Program-made: the position numbers and the translations under genes
The notes under the pieces: generated by a model
Database searches by the model: none
The model's input: the letters and a program-made list of their open reading frames with translations, nothing else
Told to the model about the DNA's origin: nothing
Shown here: piece by piece, positions 8,069-16,856 of the stretch
Layout: every line of letters begins with the position of its first letter
Position numbering within the stretch: the first letter of the stretch is position 1
Source of the DNA: Microvirga sp. VF16
GTDB taxonomy: Bacteria; Pseudomonadota; Alphaproteobacteria; Rhizobiales; Beijerinckiaceae
Reading direction: 5' to 3'
Assembly: GCF_016864375.1 (NCBI RefSeq)
Contig: NZ_CP069357.1
Location: 124,001 to 188,000, forward strand
Length of the DNA stretch: 64,000 bases

Positions 8069-9211
8069 TCAAACTATGCCCCAAGCGCGGTACCGGGTCC
8101 TCCCGGTAAGCTCGCGCGGCAGCGCGCCGCCCAGCTGCGCCAGCATCAGGTCGACCGCCTTGGGCGTGACCTTGAGCAGCTTGGCCGCGAGCGGCACCGT
8201 CACCAGCGGGCGCGATAGGAACAGCTCGACCAGCCCTGGCAGCCGCGAGTTGCTGCGGGTCCTCGCCGTGACCCGGCTCATTAGCTCACAGGCCAGGATC
8301 AGCCGGTCGAGGTCCTTGGTAGCGATGACAAGCGCCTCCTCCAGTACCTGGCAGAACCCCTCCAGCTTCTCCCGAGCCCCTTCCCTGCCCTGCGGTCGGA
8401 ACTTCGACTGCTTGAACCCAGCCGCCAGCGGCAGCAGATGGTTCGTCAGACCACGGGCCCGCAGGATGGAAGCGGCCATCGTGAGACCGAGCCATGGCTG
8501 CCGGGTGTAGAGGTTCAGATCGAGCCAGGCATTCCACGCCACAGCCGCCGCCGCGACCGCCGGCCAATGGCTGGTGCGCTTGACCAGATCCAGCCACACA
8601 TCCTCATTTTCGGCCTCATCCTTGTCCGGATCGTAGACGAGATGCGAGCGGCTCTTGCGCAAAGGGGTCTCGCCGGCGAGCACCTTGCTCGTGCGATCCA
8701 GAAGCGCGTCGATCTCGGCAAAGTGCGCCTTCCAGGGATCGGCATCGTTTGCATGCGGCGGATAGGCCTCGTCATCGTCGGGATCGGGCCGCTTCACCTT
8801 CGACCGCTGCGATGTCTCTTCCGCCACGCCTCCGATCCCTCTCAGGGCTGACAATCCATCGATCGAGAGCGGCCACGGTGCCTTGCGCGCCATCGCGGTG
8901 CGCCGTGCCTTCAGCGCCGCGGCGGCGCGGGTGAGCTCGTGGGTGGGATGGCGCACGTCCATGCCGGCATCGTGCAGCACCAGATCGCCGACATCGACGA
9001 GATGGCCGTCGAGGATCAGCGCGCGGACCGCTTCGGTCATGTCGCAGCGGGACTGCCAGCCGGCGGCGAGGCCGGAGGCCTCCAGGCGGGCATCAAACCT
9101 GAGAATGCTGATCGTGATCTGCTCCAGCCGTCCGGCAATCACCTCCCACGGCAGTTCGGGCAGTGCGAGCGCGGCGCGCTCGAGGCGATCCTCGTCCCAG
9201 TCCCGATGCAA
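8069..9211 (-). CDS. RHE_PE00001 family protein (DUF1612 plus helix-turn-helix), intact copy
   Basis: This 380-residue protein matches a family found repeatedly on rhizobial plasmids: an N-terminal region with RLEQITISILRFDARLEASG and GHLVDVGDLVLHDAGMD, a central DPDDDEAYP / DADPWKAHFAEIDALLDRT block, SHWPAVAAAAVAWNAWLDLN, and a C-terminal helix-turn-helix (VPLAAKLLKVTPKAVDLMLA) ending in RTRYRAWGIV. The exact function is unknown; the C-terminus argues for DNA binding, perhaps as a resident plasmid or integrated-element regulator. A closely similar second gene (20140-21156, resuming at 26977) is split by mobile elements, which makes this the only intact copy in the window. It lies in opposite orientation to its paralogue. 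Confidence 0.8.
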   Translation of the reverse strand: MHRDWDEDRLERAALALPELPWEVIAGRLEQITISILRFDARLEASGLAAGWQSRCDMTEAVRALILDGHLVDVGDLVLHDAGMDVRHPTHELTRAAAALKARRTAMARKAPWPLSIDGLSALRGIGGVAEETSQRSKVKRPDPDDDEAYPPHANDADPWKAHFAEIDALLDRTSKVLAGETPLRKSRSHLVYDPDKDEAENEDVWLDLVKRTSHWPAVAAAAVAWNAWLDLNLYTRQPWLGLTMAASILRARGLTNHLLPLAAGFKQSKFRPQGREGAREKLEGFCQVLEEALVIATKDLDRLILACELMSRVTARTRSNSRLPGLVELFLSRPLVTVPLAAKLLKVTPKAVDLMLAQLGGALPRELTGRTRYRAWGIV

Positions 9212-9647
9212 GGCTGCCCCCTTCGTGGTTCTAAGCTCTTGTAACAGCCGCGCTTTGGGGCAGCAAGAGAACTGAGCGTCGCGCTTGCTTCGCTGAGGGA
9301 TGCGAGGCTCTTAGCTTGGCTTTTGGTAGCGATAATCCCCGCTTATCGTTAGCTGAGCCGTTTTCGCGGGTTTGGAAGCCGTTTGGGGCGGGAGTTCGGC
9401 CCTTGGCCAGGCGCTCCCAGGCGGCCAGATTGCGGGTCGGGGGCGTTGTTTCGCAGGCCGGCACAGCCATCGTTGGGCTCTCTGGATGTCCATGGGGCGG
9501 ACGAGCGTCCGAAAGGGCCCAAACGGCAGATCAGGAAGCCTTCTCGAACCCGACGGCACCCCCGGTTCGCGAGGGGTATCGCGGGTTGAGCAAAGTTCGC
9601 GGTCAGGCGGTGAGCCGAACCCACGCGGTGAATAGGAGCCTCATTCA
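9212..9647. other. gene-free stretch
   Basis: About 435 GC-rich bases between the divergently arranged RHE_PE00001 and Fic genes. It holds overlapping open frames on several strands but none with a credible start or composition. The dyads next to the Fic gene are listed separately. Confidence 0.4.
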
Positions 9648-9706
9648 CCGCATAATATGCGGCGGTAATGTTTGCCTGTGCGGCGAATACGGCGCATAAT
9701 CGCCGC
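9648..9706. promoter_or_regulatory. operator-like dyads upstream of the Fic gene
   Basis: CCGCATAATATGCGG (9648-9662) is a perfect inverted repeat with a single-base centre. A second dyad, GCGGCGA (9680-9686) with TCGCCGC (9700-9706), follows within 20 bases. Both contain the direct repeat CGCATAAT. The block ends immediately before the ribosome-binding site of the Fic gene at 9723, so binding there could shut off transcription or translation. Autoregulation by the winged-helix tail of the Fic protein itself is a reasonable guess. Confidence 0.5.
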
Positions 9707-9722
9707 AGGAGATGCGGAGATT

Positions 9723-10832
9723 ATGGCAAGGTACATCCATGAGCAGCCGGGCTGGCCGAACTTTCGCTGGGACTACAAGGCACTGGCCGATCTGCTGGCG
9801 GATGTGCGGCATCGGCAGGGACGCCTGATCGGGCGGATGCAGGGGCTCGGTTTTCCGCTCCAGAGCGAAGCCATGCTCCAAACCCTGACCGAGGACGTTC
9901 TGAAGTCCAGCGAGATCGAGGGTGAGATCCTCAATCGCGAGGATGTGCGGTCTTCGATTGCCCGGCGGCTCGGCCTCGATATCGGTGCCCTCGCGGCACC
10001 GGATCGCGACGTTGAAGGCGTCGTTGAAATGATGCTCGACGCGACGCAGAACTACGGCGAAGCGCTCACCGCGGAGCGTCTGTTCAACTGGCACGCGGCG
10101 TTGTTTCCGACCGGCCGCAGCGGTATGCACAGGATCACTGTCGCGGGCTGGCGCCACGACAGGGGCGGCCCGATGCAGGTCGTGTCAGGACCGCTCGGCC
10201 GCGAGCGGGTGCATTATGAAGCCCCGGCAGCGGATCGGCTCCATCCCGAGATGACGGCGTTCCTGGCCTGGTTCAACGGCGCGAGCGAGACCGATCTGGT
10301 GCTCAAGGCGGGGGTGGCCCATCTCTGGTTCGTGACGATTCATCCGTTCGATGACGGCAACGGGCGTATCGCCCGTGCCATCGCCGATATGGCCCTGGCC
10401 CGCTCGGAGCAGAGTCCGCAGCGCTTCTACAGCATGTCCGCGCAAATCCGTCAGGAACGCAACGCCTACTACGACATGCTTGAAGCCACTCAGAAGGGCG
10501 ATCTGGATATCACGCCGTGGCTGCATTGGTTTCTCGGCTGTCTGGGGCGTGCGGTTGACGGTGCTGAGTTGGCTCTGTCTGGAGTGCTCCGGAAGGCCCA
10601 ATTCTGGGAGAAGCTCGCGACGGCTGGCATCAACGACCGTCAGCGCACCATGCTGAACCGTCTTCTGGACGGATTCGAGGGCAAGCTGACATCCTCGAAA
10701 TGGGCCAAAATTGCCAAATGTTCGCAGGATACCGCCCTGCGCGACATCCGTGATCTTTCGACCCGCGGTCTGCTGGAAAAGGAGCCCGGCGGTGGCCGCA
10801 GCACCAGCTATTCACTCGTCATCGAGGATTGA
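9723..10832 (+). CDS. Fic-domain protein with N-terminal inhibitory motif and C-terminal winged helix
   Basis: I start at ATG 9723, preceded by AGGAG at 9706; the longer frame from 9672 adds an unlikely leader. The 369-residue protein has an N-terminal DUF4172-like region (YIHEQPGWPNFRWDY), the inhibitory motif SSEIEGE (62-68) that blocks ATP binding in class II Fic proteins, and the complete catalytic motif HPFDDGNGRIAR (207-218) with the active His and phosphate-binding loop. The last 60 residues form a winged helix (KWAKIAKCSQDTALRDIRDL). Fic enzymes usually transfer AMP to protein hydroxyls. All catalytic residues are present, so it should be active once inhibition is lifted. The wHTH suggests DNA binding and self-control. 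It stands alone on its strand. Confidence 0.9.
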   Translation: MARYIHEQPGWPNFRWDYKALADLLADVRHRQGRLIGRMQGLGFPLQSEAMLQTLTEDVLKSSEIEGEILNREDVRSSIARRLGLDIGALAAPDRDVEGVVEMMLDATQNYGEALTAERLFNWHAALFPTGRSGMHRITVAGWRHDRGGPMQVVSGPLGRERVHYEAPAADRLHPEMTAFLAWFNGASETDLVLKAGVAHLWFVTIHPFDDGNGRIARAIADMALARSEQSPQRFYSMSAQIRQERNAYYDMLEATQKGDLDITPWLHWFLGCLGRAVDGAELALSGVLRKAQFWEKLATAGINDRQRTMLNRLLDGFEGKLTSSKWAKIAKCSQDTALRDIRDLSTRGLLEKEPGGGRSTSYSLVIED

Positions 10833-10971
10833 TCACACTCCCGCCTGCGCGCTTACGGCCATCCGAGCGTATCCTCGAGCGCAACGCCAATGGCGCGTTC
10901 CTGGCCCTGACGTTTCGGCGGAAGCGCCGTCGAGACCACACTGAAATCCGGAGAGCCCTTAAAGGCGGAGT

Positions 10972-11193
10972 ATGGCACAGGCGCTCCGCGTCACCGATCT
11001 CAAGCGGCTCTCCGGAGCTTCCATCGTACGGTGGCCCGGGTTGCCCGGCGCGGTCCCCGTCCAGAGCGCCGGACGAACCGTGGCCCTCCTCGTCCCGCTG
11101 CGGCCGGCGACGCACGAGGCCCGCGCCCGGTTCCGCCGGGCTCTGGCGCAGGCCCAGGCCGAGCGCCCCGCCGAAGAACAGGCGGCCCAATAG
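10972..11193 (+). CDS. small hypothetical protein, weakly antitoxin-like
   Basis: The 73-residue frame has strongly biased, plausible coding composition. It reads MAQALRVTDLKRLSG, PVQSAGRTVALLVPLRP, then an Ala/Arg/Gln helix. The GRTVALLVPL stretch resembles the GRPVAVLVP strand of Phd/YefM-type antitoxins, but the rest is too short and divergent to claim that, and there is no toxin gene next to it. It lies between the Fic gene and the APH-like gene. It may be a real small gene or chance coding in a GC-rich region. Confidence 0.35.
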   Translation: MAQALRVTDLKRLSGASIVRWPGLPGAVPVQSAGRTVALLVPLRPATHEARARFRRALAQAQAERPAEEQAAQ

Positions 11194-11316
11194 ACCAGAC
11201 ATCCGGCGCTTGAGCCCCTCCCCTCTTGGAGGCTACCTGCCCCAGTCCCGGGGCAGCCAAGCCCCTGATCTCATCCTGCCATCGCCCCGTGGTTCCGGCC
11301 GTGCTATCCGACGCCC

Positions 11317-12123
11317 ATGCTTGAGCCCTATCTCACGAAATGGCGCTTGGCGCCCGTCGGATCCCCGATCGTGACCCACACAAGCCAGCTCCTTCCCGTC
11401 GTCTACGATGGGCTGCCGGCGATGCTGAAGGTCACGGAGGATGCCGAGGAAAAGCACGGCCATCTGCTCATGCAGTGGTGGGCCGGGGACGGAGCCGCCC
11501 GAGTGCTGGCCCATGCGGAGGGGGCAATTCTGCTGGAGCGCGCGACCGGTCCGGGCTCCCTTGTGAGCCTTGCCGAGGGCCGGGATGAGGACGCCACACG
11601 GATCATCTGCGATGTCGCCCGCCAGCTGCATGCCCCGCGGGGAGCGCCCCCTTCCCGTCTGGTGCCGCTGTCAACCTGGTTCGAGCCCCTCGCCCCGACG
11701 GCCCAGGCGCACGGCGGCATCCTTGTCCCCGCCGCCGCAGCCGTCGCCGAACTCCTGGCCTCTCAGCGGGAGATCACGCCGCTGCATGCGGACCTGCATC
11801 ACGAGAACATCCTGGATTTCGAGGAGCGGGGCTGGCTTGCCATCGACCCGAAGCGAGTGATCGGCGAGCGGACCTTCGAATACACGATCCTCTTCTGCGA
11901 CCCGGACCTTGGCCTCCCCCATCTGCAGATTGCCAGACGTCCCGAGATCTTCGCCCAGCGCCTCAAGGTCGTCAGCGAGGCTGCCGCCTTAGAGACACGC
12001 CGCCTGCTCCTCTGGATTCTCGCCTGGGCGGGATTGTCGGCTGCCTGGCAGCTCGGCGATGACTTGGATCCTGGGATCGAGCTCCAAGTGGCGGAGATGG
12101 CTCTCGCAGCTCTGAACAGCTGA
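11317..12123 (+). CDS. aminoglycoside 6-phosphotransferase-like kinase
   Basis: The 268-residue protein has the fold and motifs of the APH(6)/hydroxyurea phosphotransferase family: a short N-lobe (PAMLKVTEDAEEKHG, with the ATP-binding Lys), the catalytic loop HADLHHENIL (157-166) and the metal-binding IDPKRVIGE (D177). Members phosphorylate streptomycin at the 6-hydroxyl and inactivate it, but many environmental homologues act on other substrates. The length is typical. Start and stop are clean, and it is followed on the opposite strand by a small Pro-rich protein. On a plasmid next to a second accD copy this could be a resistance-type locus, but the substrate cannot be told from sequence. 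Confidence 0.8.
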   Translation: MLEPYLTKWRLAPVGSPIVTHTSQLLPVVYDGLPAMLKVTEDAEEKHGHLLMQWWAGDGAARVLAHAEGAILLERATGPGSLVSLAEGRDEDATRIICDVARQLHAPRGAPPSRLVPLSTWFEPLAPTAQAHGGILVPAAAAVAELLASQREITPLHADLHHENILDFEERGWLAIDPKRVIGERTFEYTILFCDPDLGLPHLQIARRPEIFAQRLKVVSEAAALETRRLLLWILAWAGLSAAWQLGDDLDPGIELQVAEMALAALNS

Positions 12124-12136
12124 CCCTGGACGTAGC

Positions 12137-12514
12137 TCACCACGTCTCGCCGGGGTCCTCGAATTCCATCAACTCGCCTGCGATCCGGTGGAGGGCATCG
12201 TCAAGAGGCGACTTTCCCAGACCGGACCCCTTGGTCCGAAGCCCCCTCCCCTGCCCTCGGGCGAGCCGGCGCTTCACAATCCGTGTCGCCTCGACCACAA
12301 GGTACGCCAGCTCCTGATCCGGCAGGCTGTCGAGCAACTCGTCGATCTCGGGCCTTGTCGCCGTTTCCCCCGATCTGGCCAATGACACAAGTTCTGGCGC
12401 CGGCAGTTCTTCCTTGGCCACCCGTTGCGGAGAGGCTCGACGAGCCGGTTTGAGAGGCGGAGGTGCGCCAAACAGGTCCCCCTGTCGCGCATCGCGAGCC
12501 GGGTTTCGCGCCAT
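12137..12514 (-). CDS. small hypothetical protein with a clamp-binding-like motif
   Basis: This 125-residue protein opens MARNPARDARQGDLFGAPPP. The QGDLF pentapeptide near the N-terminus resembles the beta-clamp binding motif QL(S/D)LF in Pro-rich tails of replication and repair proteins. The middle is helical (RPEIDELLDSLPDQELAYLV), followed by a basic patch RIVKRRLARGQGRGLR. No enzymatic motif is seen. The gene is tail-to-tail with the APH-like kinase, only 13 bases apart. Similar small proteins occur on Methylobacteriaceae replicons, but I know no function. Confidence 0.5.
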   Translation of the reverse strand: MARNPARDARQGDLFGAPPPLKPARRASPQRVAKEELPAPELVSLARSGETATRPEIDELLDSLPDQELAYLVVEATRIVKRRLARGQGRGLRTKGSGLGKSPLDDALHRIAGELMEFEDPGETW

Positions 12515-12627
12515 TCCACCTCCAGCCTGTTCAATCCTCGTTAACCATACTGGCGGCCTCGGCCTACCCGTTCAATCTAAACGGTGGGGACCTTTCTGGT
12601 TGCACAATGCGAGGATGACCCTTTCTC

Positions 12628-13577
12628 CTATGGATACGGGGTCTCGACTGTCTCGGAGGCTGGAGCGTTCACCTGATCGAGGTCCGGCCCGGTCTTTGGA
12701 CGGACTTGGGCACCTGAGGCTGCTTCATTCGCCGGAAGCCGCATCAGGAGGCTGCAGAGGCGGGCCAGAGTTGGGCGCAGCTCGTGGCGGTGAACCACCA
12801 TATCGATCATGCCGTGGTTCTTCAGGAACTCGGCTCGCTGAAACCCATCAGGCAACTGCTCACGAATGGTCTGCTCGATCACCCGGGGACCGGCAAAACC
12901 GATCAGGGCTCCTGGCTCGGCGATATGGACATCGCCCAACATTGCATAAGACGCGGTGACACCGCCTGTGGTCGGATTGGTCAGAACCACGATGTAGGGT
13001 AGCTTTCGCTCGCGCAGGCGCTGCACCAGAACCGTGGTTCGAGCCATCTGCATCAGGGACAGGATACCCTCCTGCATCCGAGCTCCGCCCGAGGCGGTAA
13101 ACACGACATAAGGCGTTGCCCGTTCAATGGCCGTTTCGGCGCCCGTGATGAAGGCCGTCCCGGCGGCCACGCCGACAGATCCTCCGATGAAATCAGGACG
13201 TGGGCCGCAATCGTCATCGACAAGCCCTCCACCGTGCCGACGCCAACTTTGAGGGCATCTGGTAGTCCGGTCTTAGTCCGGGCCTCTTTCAGGCGGTCGG
13301 TGTAGCGCTTGGTATCTCGGAACTTCAGTGGATCGACCTCCACCTCGGGAAGCGGAATATCGGTCCATTGCCCCTGATCGAAGGTCAGCTTCAGACGTTG
13401 GATGGCCGACAGGCGCATATGGTGGTCCGAGCCGGGGATCACCCACTGGTTGGCCTCGACGTCCTTTTGGAAAACCACTTGGCCGGAGTCCGGACACTTA
13501 ATCCAGAGGCTCTCTGGCGCCTCCCGCTTGAAGAATGTCTTGATCTTCGGTGGGACGACATCGTTGATCCAACTCAC
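12628..13577 (-). pseudogene. accD: acetyl-CoA carboxylase carboxyltransferase beta subunit, frameshifted
   Basis: Reading from a GTG start at 13577 the product begins VSWINDVVPPKIKTFF, as AccD does, and continues through DVEANQWVIPGSDHHMRL and KVGVGTVEGLSMTIAAH. There the frame is lost near 13200. The rest, GGSVGVAAGTAFITGAETAI, ASGGARMQEG and NPTTGGVTASYAMLGD (the carboxybiotin and acyl-CoA binding part), continues in another frame to 12628. The spacing at the junction fits loss of one base. The zinc-finger cysteines are mostly replaced (CPDS, IPGS). AccD with AccA transfers the carboxyl group in malonyl-CoA formation. A plasmid copy with no accA beside it is unusual, and broken it would give no full-length enzyme unless the shift is a sequencing error. 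Confidence 0.85.
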
Positions 13578-13744
13578 GCTGCGTTCCTTCCCTATCTGGC
13601 GGCACGGCACAGACCACGGAAATGTAGCAGCATTACGACACGGGCTCCGGAGCAGCCCCTGCTGTTCGCGCCCGAGGGCGGCAGGTCGCGGTTCACAAAT
13701 CACGATGCCTCGCTCATAGTCCGGCGAAGTCTGATCTTAAGGAC

Positions 13745-14911
13745 ATGGGGCAAAGCGCGGTGGGCAACCCGGCGTCACAGAACAAGCGGGCTCGTGCCCT
13801 TGACGCACTGGCGTCCGTCCTTCCGATGTCCTCGGCGGACCGGTATGCCGAGGTCCTGACAGATGCCGATGTGGCCACCCTGAAGCATCTCGCCGATGCG
13901 GGCATGGGTGCCAACACCCTCCGCGCCCTCGCCTCCGATCTCGCTTATCTCGAGGCCTGGTCCCACGCCGCCACAGGACGCCCGCTTCCATGGTCAGCCG
14001 ATCGCGAACTCGTCCTGAAGTTCATTGCCCATCATCTCTGGGATCCGGACCAGAAAGCTGTCGATCCCACCCATGGCATGCCCGACGACGTGATTGAAGA
14101 GCTTTGGGACCGCAAGATCCTCAAGATCAGAGGACCGCACGCTCCTAAGACGGTATCCCGGCGCCTGTCCAATTGGTCCACCCTGCACCAGTGGAAAGGC
14201 GTCGAGGGACCGTTCGATGATCCGGGCATCAAAAAGGCCGTCCGGCTTGCGATGAAGGCCTCAGGGCGGGAGCCCCAGCGCAAGAGCCGCAAGCCTGTCA
14301 CCCGCGACGTTCTCAAACGACTCTTGGCCACTTGTGCTGGAACGAAAGCGATAGACCTACGCGATCGGGCAATCCTTCTAATTGCATTTGCAGCAGGCGG
14401 ACGGCGGCGCAGTGAGGTCGCAAGCCTACGGCATTCCCAGATCAGCATCGCTGAACCGATCAAGCTCCGGCCGGCCGATCCTGCATCTCCAACAGTGCCC
14501 TGTGTTCGCATCGCGCTCGGACGGACAAAGACCACTACGGCAGGACAGGGAGCCTTTGTCTTCGCCGCTGGCCCTGCGGCGCTGGCGCTTCATGAGTGGA
14601 TGCAATTCGCCGAGATTACAACTGGACCAGTCTTCCCGGAAGTGCGGAAAGATGGCTCCATTGGCGCGACCCCGCTGACCCCACAGTCGATCAACCTAAT
14701 CCTGAAAAAGCGATGCCGCTTGGCCGGACTTGATCCAGCCGACTTCAGCTCCCATGGGCTACGATCTGGCTTTATGACCCAGGCCGGACGGGACGGGATC
14801 CCACTCGTAGACGCTATGAGGCAGTCTGCTCATAAGTCGGTCCAACAGGCGGCCGGCTACTACGATGAGCAGGAACATGCCCAGAGTAAGTCTGTCCGGA
14901 TATTCACTTAA
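13745..14911 (+). CDS. tyrosine recombinase (phage/XerCD-type integrase family)
   Basis: The 388-residue protein has an N-terminal SAM-like DNA-binding domain (TLKHLADAGMGANTLRAL, then SDLAYLEAWSHA) and a C-terminal catalytic domain. The catalytic Arg sits in AAGGRRRSEVASLR, the HxxR pair in SHGLRSGF, the second His-like position in QSAHKSVQQ, and the nucleophilic Tyr in AAGYYDE, so all key residues are present. Such enzymes resolve multimers or integrate elements. It lies directly upstream of the parS-like array and repAB, where a plasmid dimer-resolution role would make sense. That role is inferred. Confidence 0.85.
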   Translation: MGQSAVGNPASQNKRARALDALASVLPMSSADRYAEVLTDADVATLKHLADAGMGANTLRALASDLAYLEAWSHAATGRPLPWSADRELVLKFIAHHLWDPDQKAVDPTHGMPDDVIEELWDRKILKIRGPHAPKTVSRRLSNWSTLHQWKGVEGPFDDPGIKKAVRLAMKASGREPQRKSRKPVTRDVLKRLLATCAGTKAIDLRDRAILLIAFAAGGRRRSEVASLRHSQISIAEPIKLRPADPASPTVPCVRIALGRTKTTTAGQGAFVFAAGPAALALHEWMQFAEITTGPVFPEVRKDGSIGATPLTPQSINLILKKRCRLAGLDPADFSSHGLRSGFMTQAGRDGIPLVDAMRQSAHKSVQQAAGYYDEQEHAQSKSVRIFT

Positions 14912-14973
14912 ACGTCGGATCGGGCAATCCTTGGGGCAATCGCAGCGGCCTTGCCACGCAGCTCACCCGACCC

Positions 14974-15452
14974 ATTGCCCGCGGGCAATCAAGCACTTCG
15001 AAGGGTAGGGGAGGGACGATCCAGAATGGTTTAAGAGAGCCGATCCAGACCTGTCGTCCGCGGGAAATCTCTCCGACTCGGATCCTATGAAGCCCGATGG
15101 CCAATGATAGCTTTGAGTCCGGACACATTGCCCGCGGGCAATGTGACGCCTCACACGAGGAGAAAGACGAGTTTCAGGACCGTTTGAAGGAAGATCCAGA
15201 CCCATTGCCCGCGGGCAATCTCTATGCCGATCGAAGCCGCTGAAGTGCTGACGACCTGGTGATTTGTCACGGCCTAGACCTATTGCCCGCGGGCAATGTA
15301 CCTCGCCAACACGCGGGGAAGGGCAGGGCAATGCCTCATTAACCATACCAATCCACCAGTCGCCTCTGAGCAATTCTTGTCCGCAAGCGACCACTTGCGC
15401 AACACTCCAGCGAACTCGGCACAGCAAACTCGACCCATTGCCCGCGGGCAAT
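14974..15452. repeat. array of parS-like 16-bp palindromes
   Basis: ATTGCCCGCGGGCAAT occurs perfectly five times: 14974-14989, 15127-15142, 15204-15219, 15282-15297 and 15437-15452. A sixth, degenerate copy (12 of 16 matches) is at 15053-15068. Start-to-start distances are 79, 74, 77, 78 and 155 bases, so the sites keep a period near 77 with one position empty. The sequence fits the repABC parS pattern (GTTnnCnGCnGnnAAC) except for the outer base pair. The array lies just upstream of repA and repB, whose product should bind it. Short flanking words (GATCCAGACC before, TCTC or GT after) recur next to several copies. Confidence 0.85.
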
Positions 15453-15653
15453 ACCCTCGAGCCACAGGGCAGCAGGGGAGGGGATTGTACTCTAGATGCA
15501 GCGCGAAAATGACGAATTCTGAAAAATTTGCGCGTCTTTTTCGGTTTCTGGCGCTCTCTTTAACTCACCGTTAACGGAGTGCGGGCGAACTAGCGATCAG
15601 CGCAAAATTTGCTGATCTCGGCCAATTCCGAGCGGCAATGCTAGGAGCCCTCA

Positions 15654-16856
15654 ATGTCAGCACTCGAGCAATCTACTCTCGATCCAGTGGTCGCGCCCAT
15701 CGAAGAAAACAACCGGGCGCAGATCTCCCTAGATGCCGAACTGCTAGCGACCGAGCTTCAGAAGCACACGCAGCGCATCTTCCCGCCTGTAGCCCAGAAG
15801 GCGATCCGTCGATTTTCTTCCGCCGAAGCGGCCAGCTTCTTGGGCATCCACGAAGGCTATCTTCGTCAACTGGCTGTTGACGGAAAGGCGCCCCTTCCTG
15901 AAGTCCAGCCGAACGGGAAGCGCACATTCTCGGTTGAAGAGATCAATGCAGTTCGCGAATTCCTTGACAGCAACCAGTCAAACCGCCGCTACATCCCCCA
16001 TCGTACGGCCGGCGAGAAACTGCAGGTAATCTCAGTCATTAATTTCAAAGGTGGAAGCGCGAAAACTACGACTGCTGCGCATCTTTCTCAGTATCTTGCT
16101 TTAAGAGGCTACCGTGTTCTGGCAATTGACCTGGATCCGCAAGCAAGCCTCTCAACCTTGTTCGGCCAACAGCCGGAACTGGATGTCTTGCCAAACGAGA
16201 CCCTCTATGGGGCGCTGCGCTATGACAGCCAGCGCACTTCCATCGAGGAGATCATTCGCGCGACCTATCTTCCCGGTCTACACTTCATCCCTGGCAATCT
16301 GGAACTCATGGAGTTCGAGACAACGACCCCGGTCGCCAAGGAAGTGCGAACATTCTTCCTCCGCATCACCGAGGCATTACAGCCGGTGGAGTCTGAGTAC
16401 GACGTTGTCGTGATGGATTGCCCGCCCAACCTTGGGTATCTCACAATGGCAGCACTATCGGCTGCAACGTCGCTCCTCGTAACTGTGCATCCCCAAATGC
16501 TCGACGTACTGTCGATGGCTCAGTTCCTGAAGATGGTTGGCGACACTGTAAACCTGTTTGGGAATAGGCGTCCGGACTATGACTGGCTTCGTTACCTTAT
16601 TACGCGGCACGAGCCCAACGACGGACCCCAAAACCAAATGGTCACGTGGATGCGTTCGCTCTTCGAGCATCGTGTTCTGCAAAACCCAGTTCTGAAAAGC
16701 ACTGCGATCGCGGACTCGGGCCTCACGAAGCAAACCCTCTACGAGGTGGATCGAACCAAGTTCACCAAGAGCACTTACGACCGAGCGCTCGAGTCGCTTG
16801 ATCTCGTGAATGGTGAAATCGAAGCCAACATCCGTCGCGCCTGGGGGAGGCAATAA
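15654..16856 (+). CDS. repA: RepA, ParA-type partition ATPase of repABC replicons
   Basis: The 400-residue protein has an N-terminal winged-helix region (RRFSSAEAASFLGIHEGYLR, residues 52-71, typical of RepA autoregulation), the deviant Walker A motif FKGGSAKTTT (131-140), the conserved IDLDPQASLS (158-166) and the Walker B strand VVVMDCPPNLG. Length and layout match RepA of repABC plasmids. It moves the replicon copies to the two daughter cells by nucleotide-dependent dynamics on the nucleoid, with RepB and parS. The stop overlaps the repB start (TAATG). The parS-like array lies upstream, so RepA may also control its own promoter from there. Confidence 0.93.
   Translation: MSALEQSTLDPVVAPIEENNRAQISLDAELLATELQKHTQRIFPPVAQKAIRRFSSAEAASFLGIHEGYLRQLAVDGKAPLPEVQPNGKRTFSVEEINAVREFLDSNQSNRRYIPHRTAGEKLQVISVINFKGGSAKTTTAAHLSQYLALRGYRVLAIDLDPQASLSTLFGQQPELDVLPNETLYGALRYDSQRTSIEEIIRATYLPGLHFIPGNLELMEFETTTPVAKEVRTFFLRITEALQPVESEYDVVVMDCPPNLGYLTMAALSAATSLLVTVHPQMLDVLSMAQFLKMVGDTVNLFGNRRPDYDWLRYLITRHEPNDGPQNQMVTWMRSLFEHRVLQNPVLKSTAIADSGLTKQTLYEVDRTKFTKSTYDRALESLDLVNGEIEANIRRAWGRQ

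Noticed and set aside
15376..15391. A seventh parS-like site
   Set aside because: Only 10 of 16 positions match and it is out of phase with the 77-bp spacing.
15127..15452. CRISPR array
   Set aside because: The repeats are 16-bp perfect palindromes with spacers of unequal length (61 to 139 bases) and no cas genes; they fit parS sites instead.
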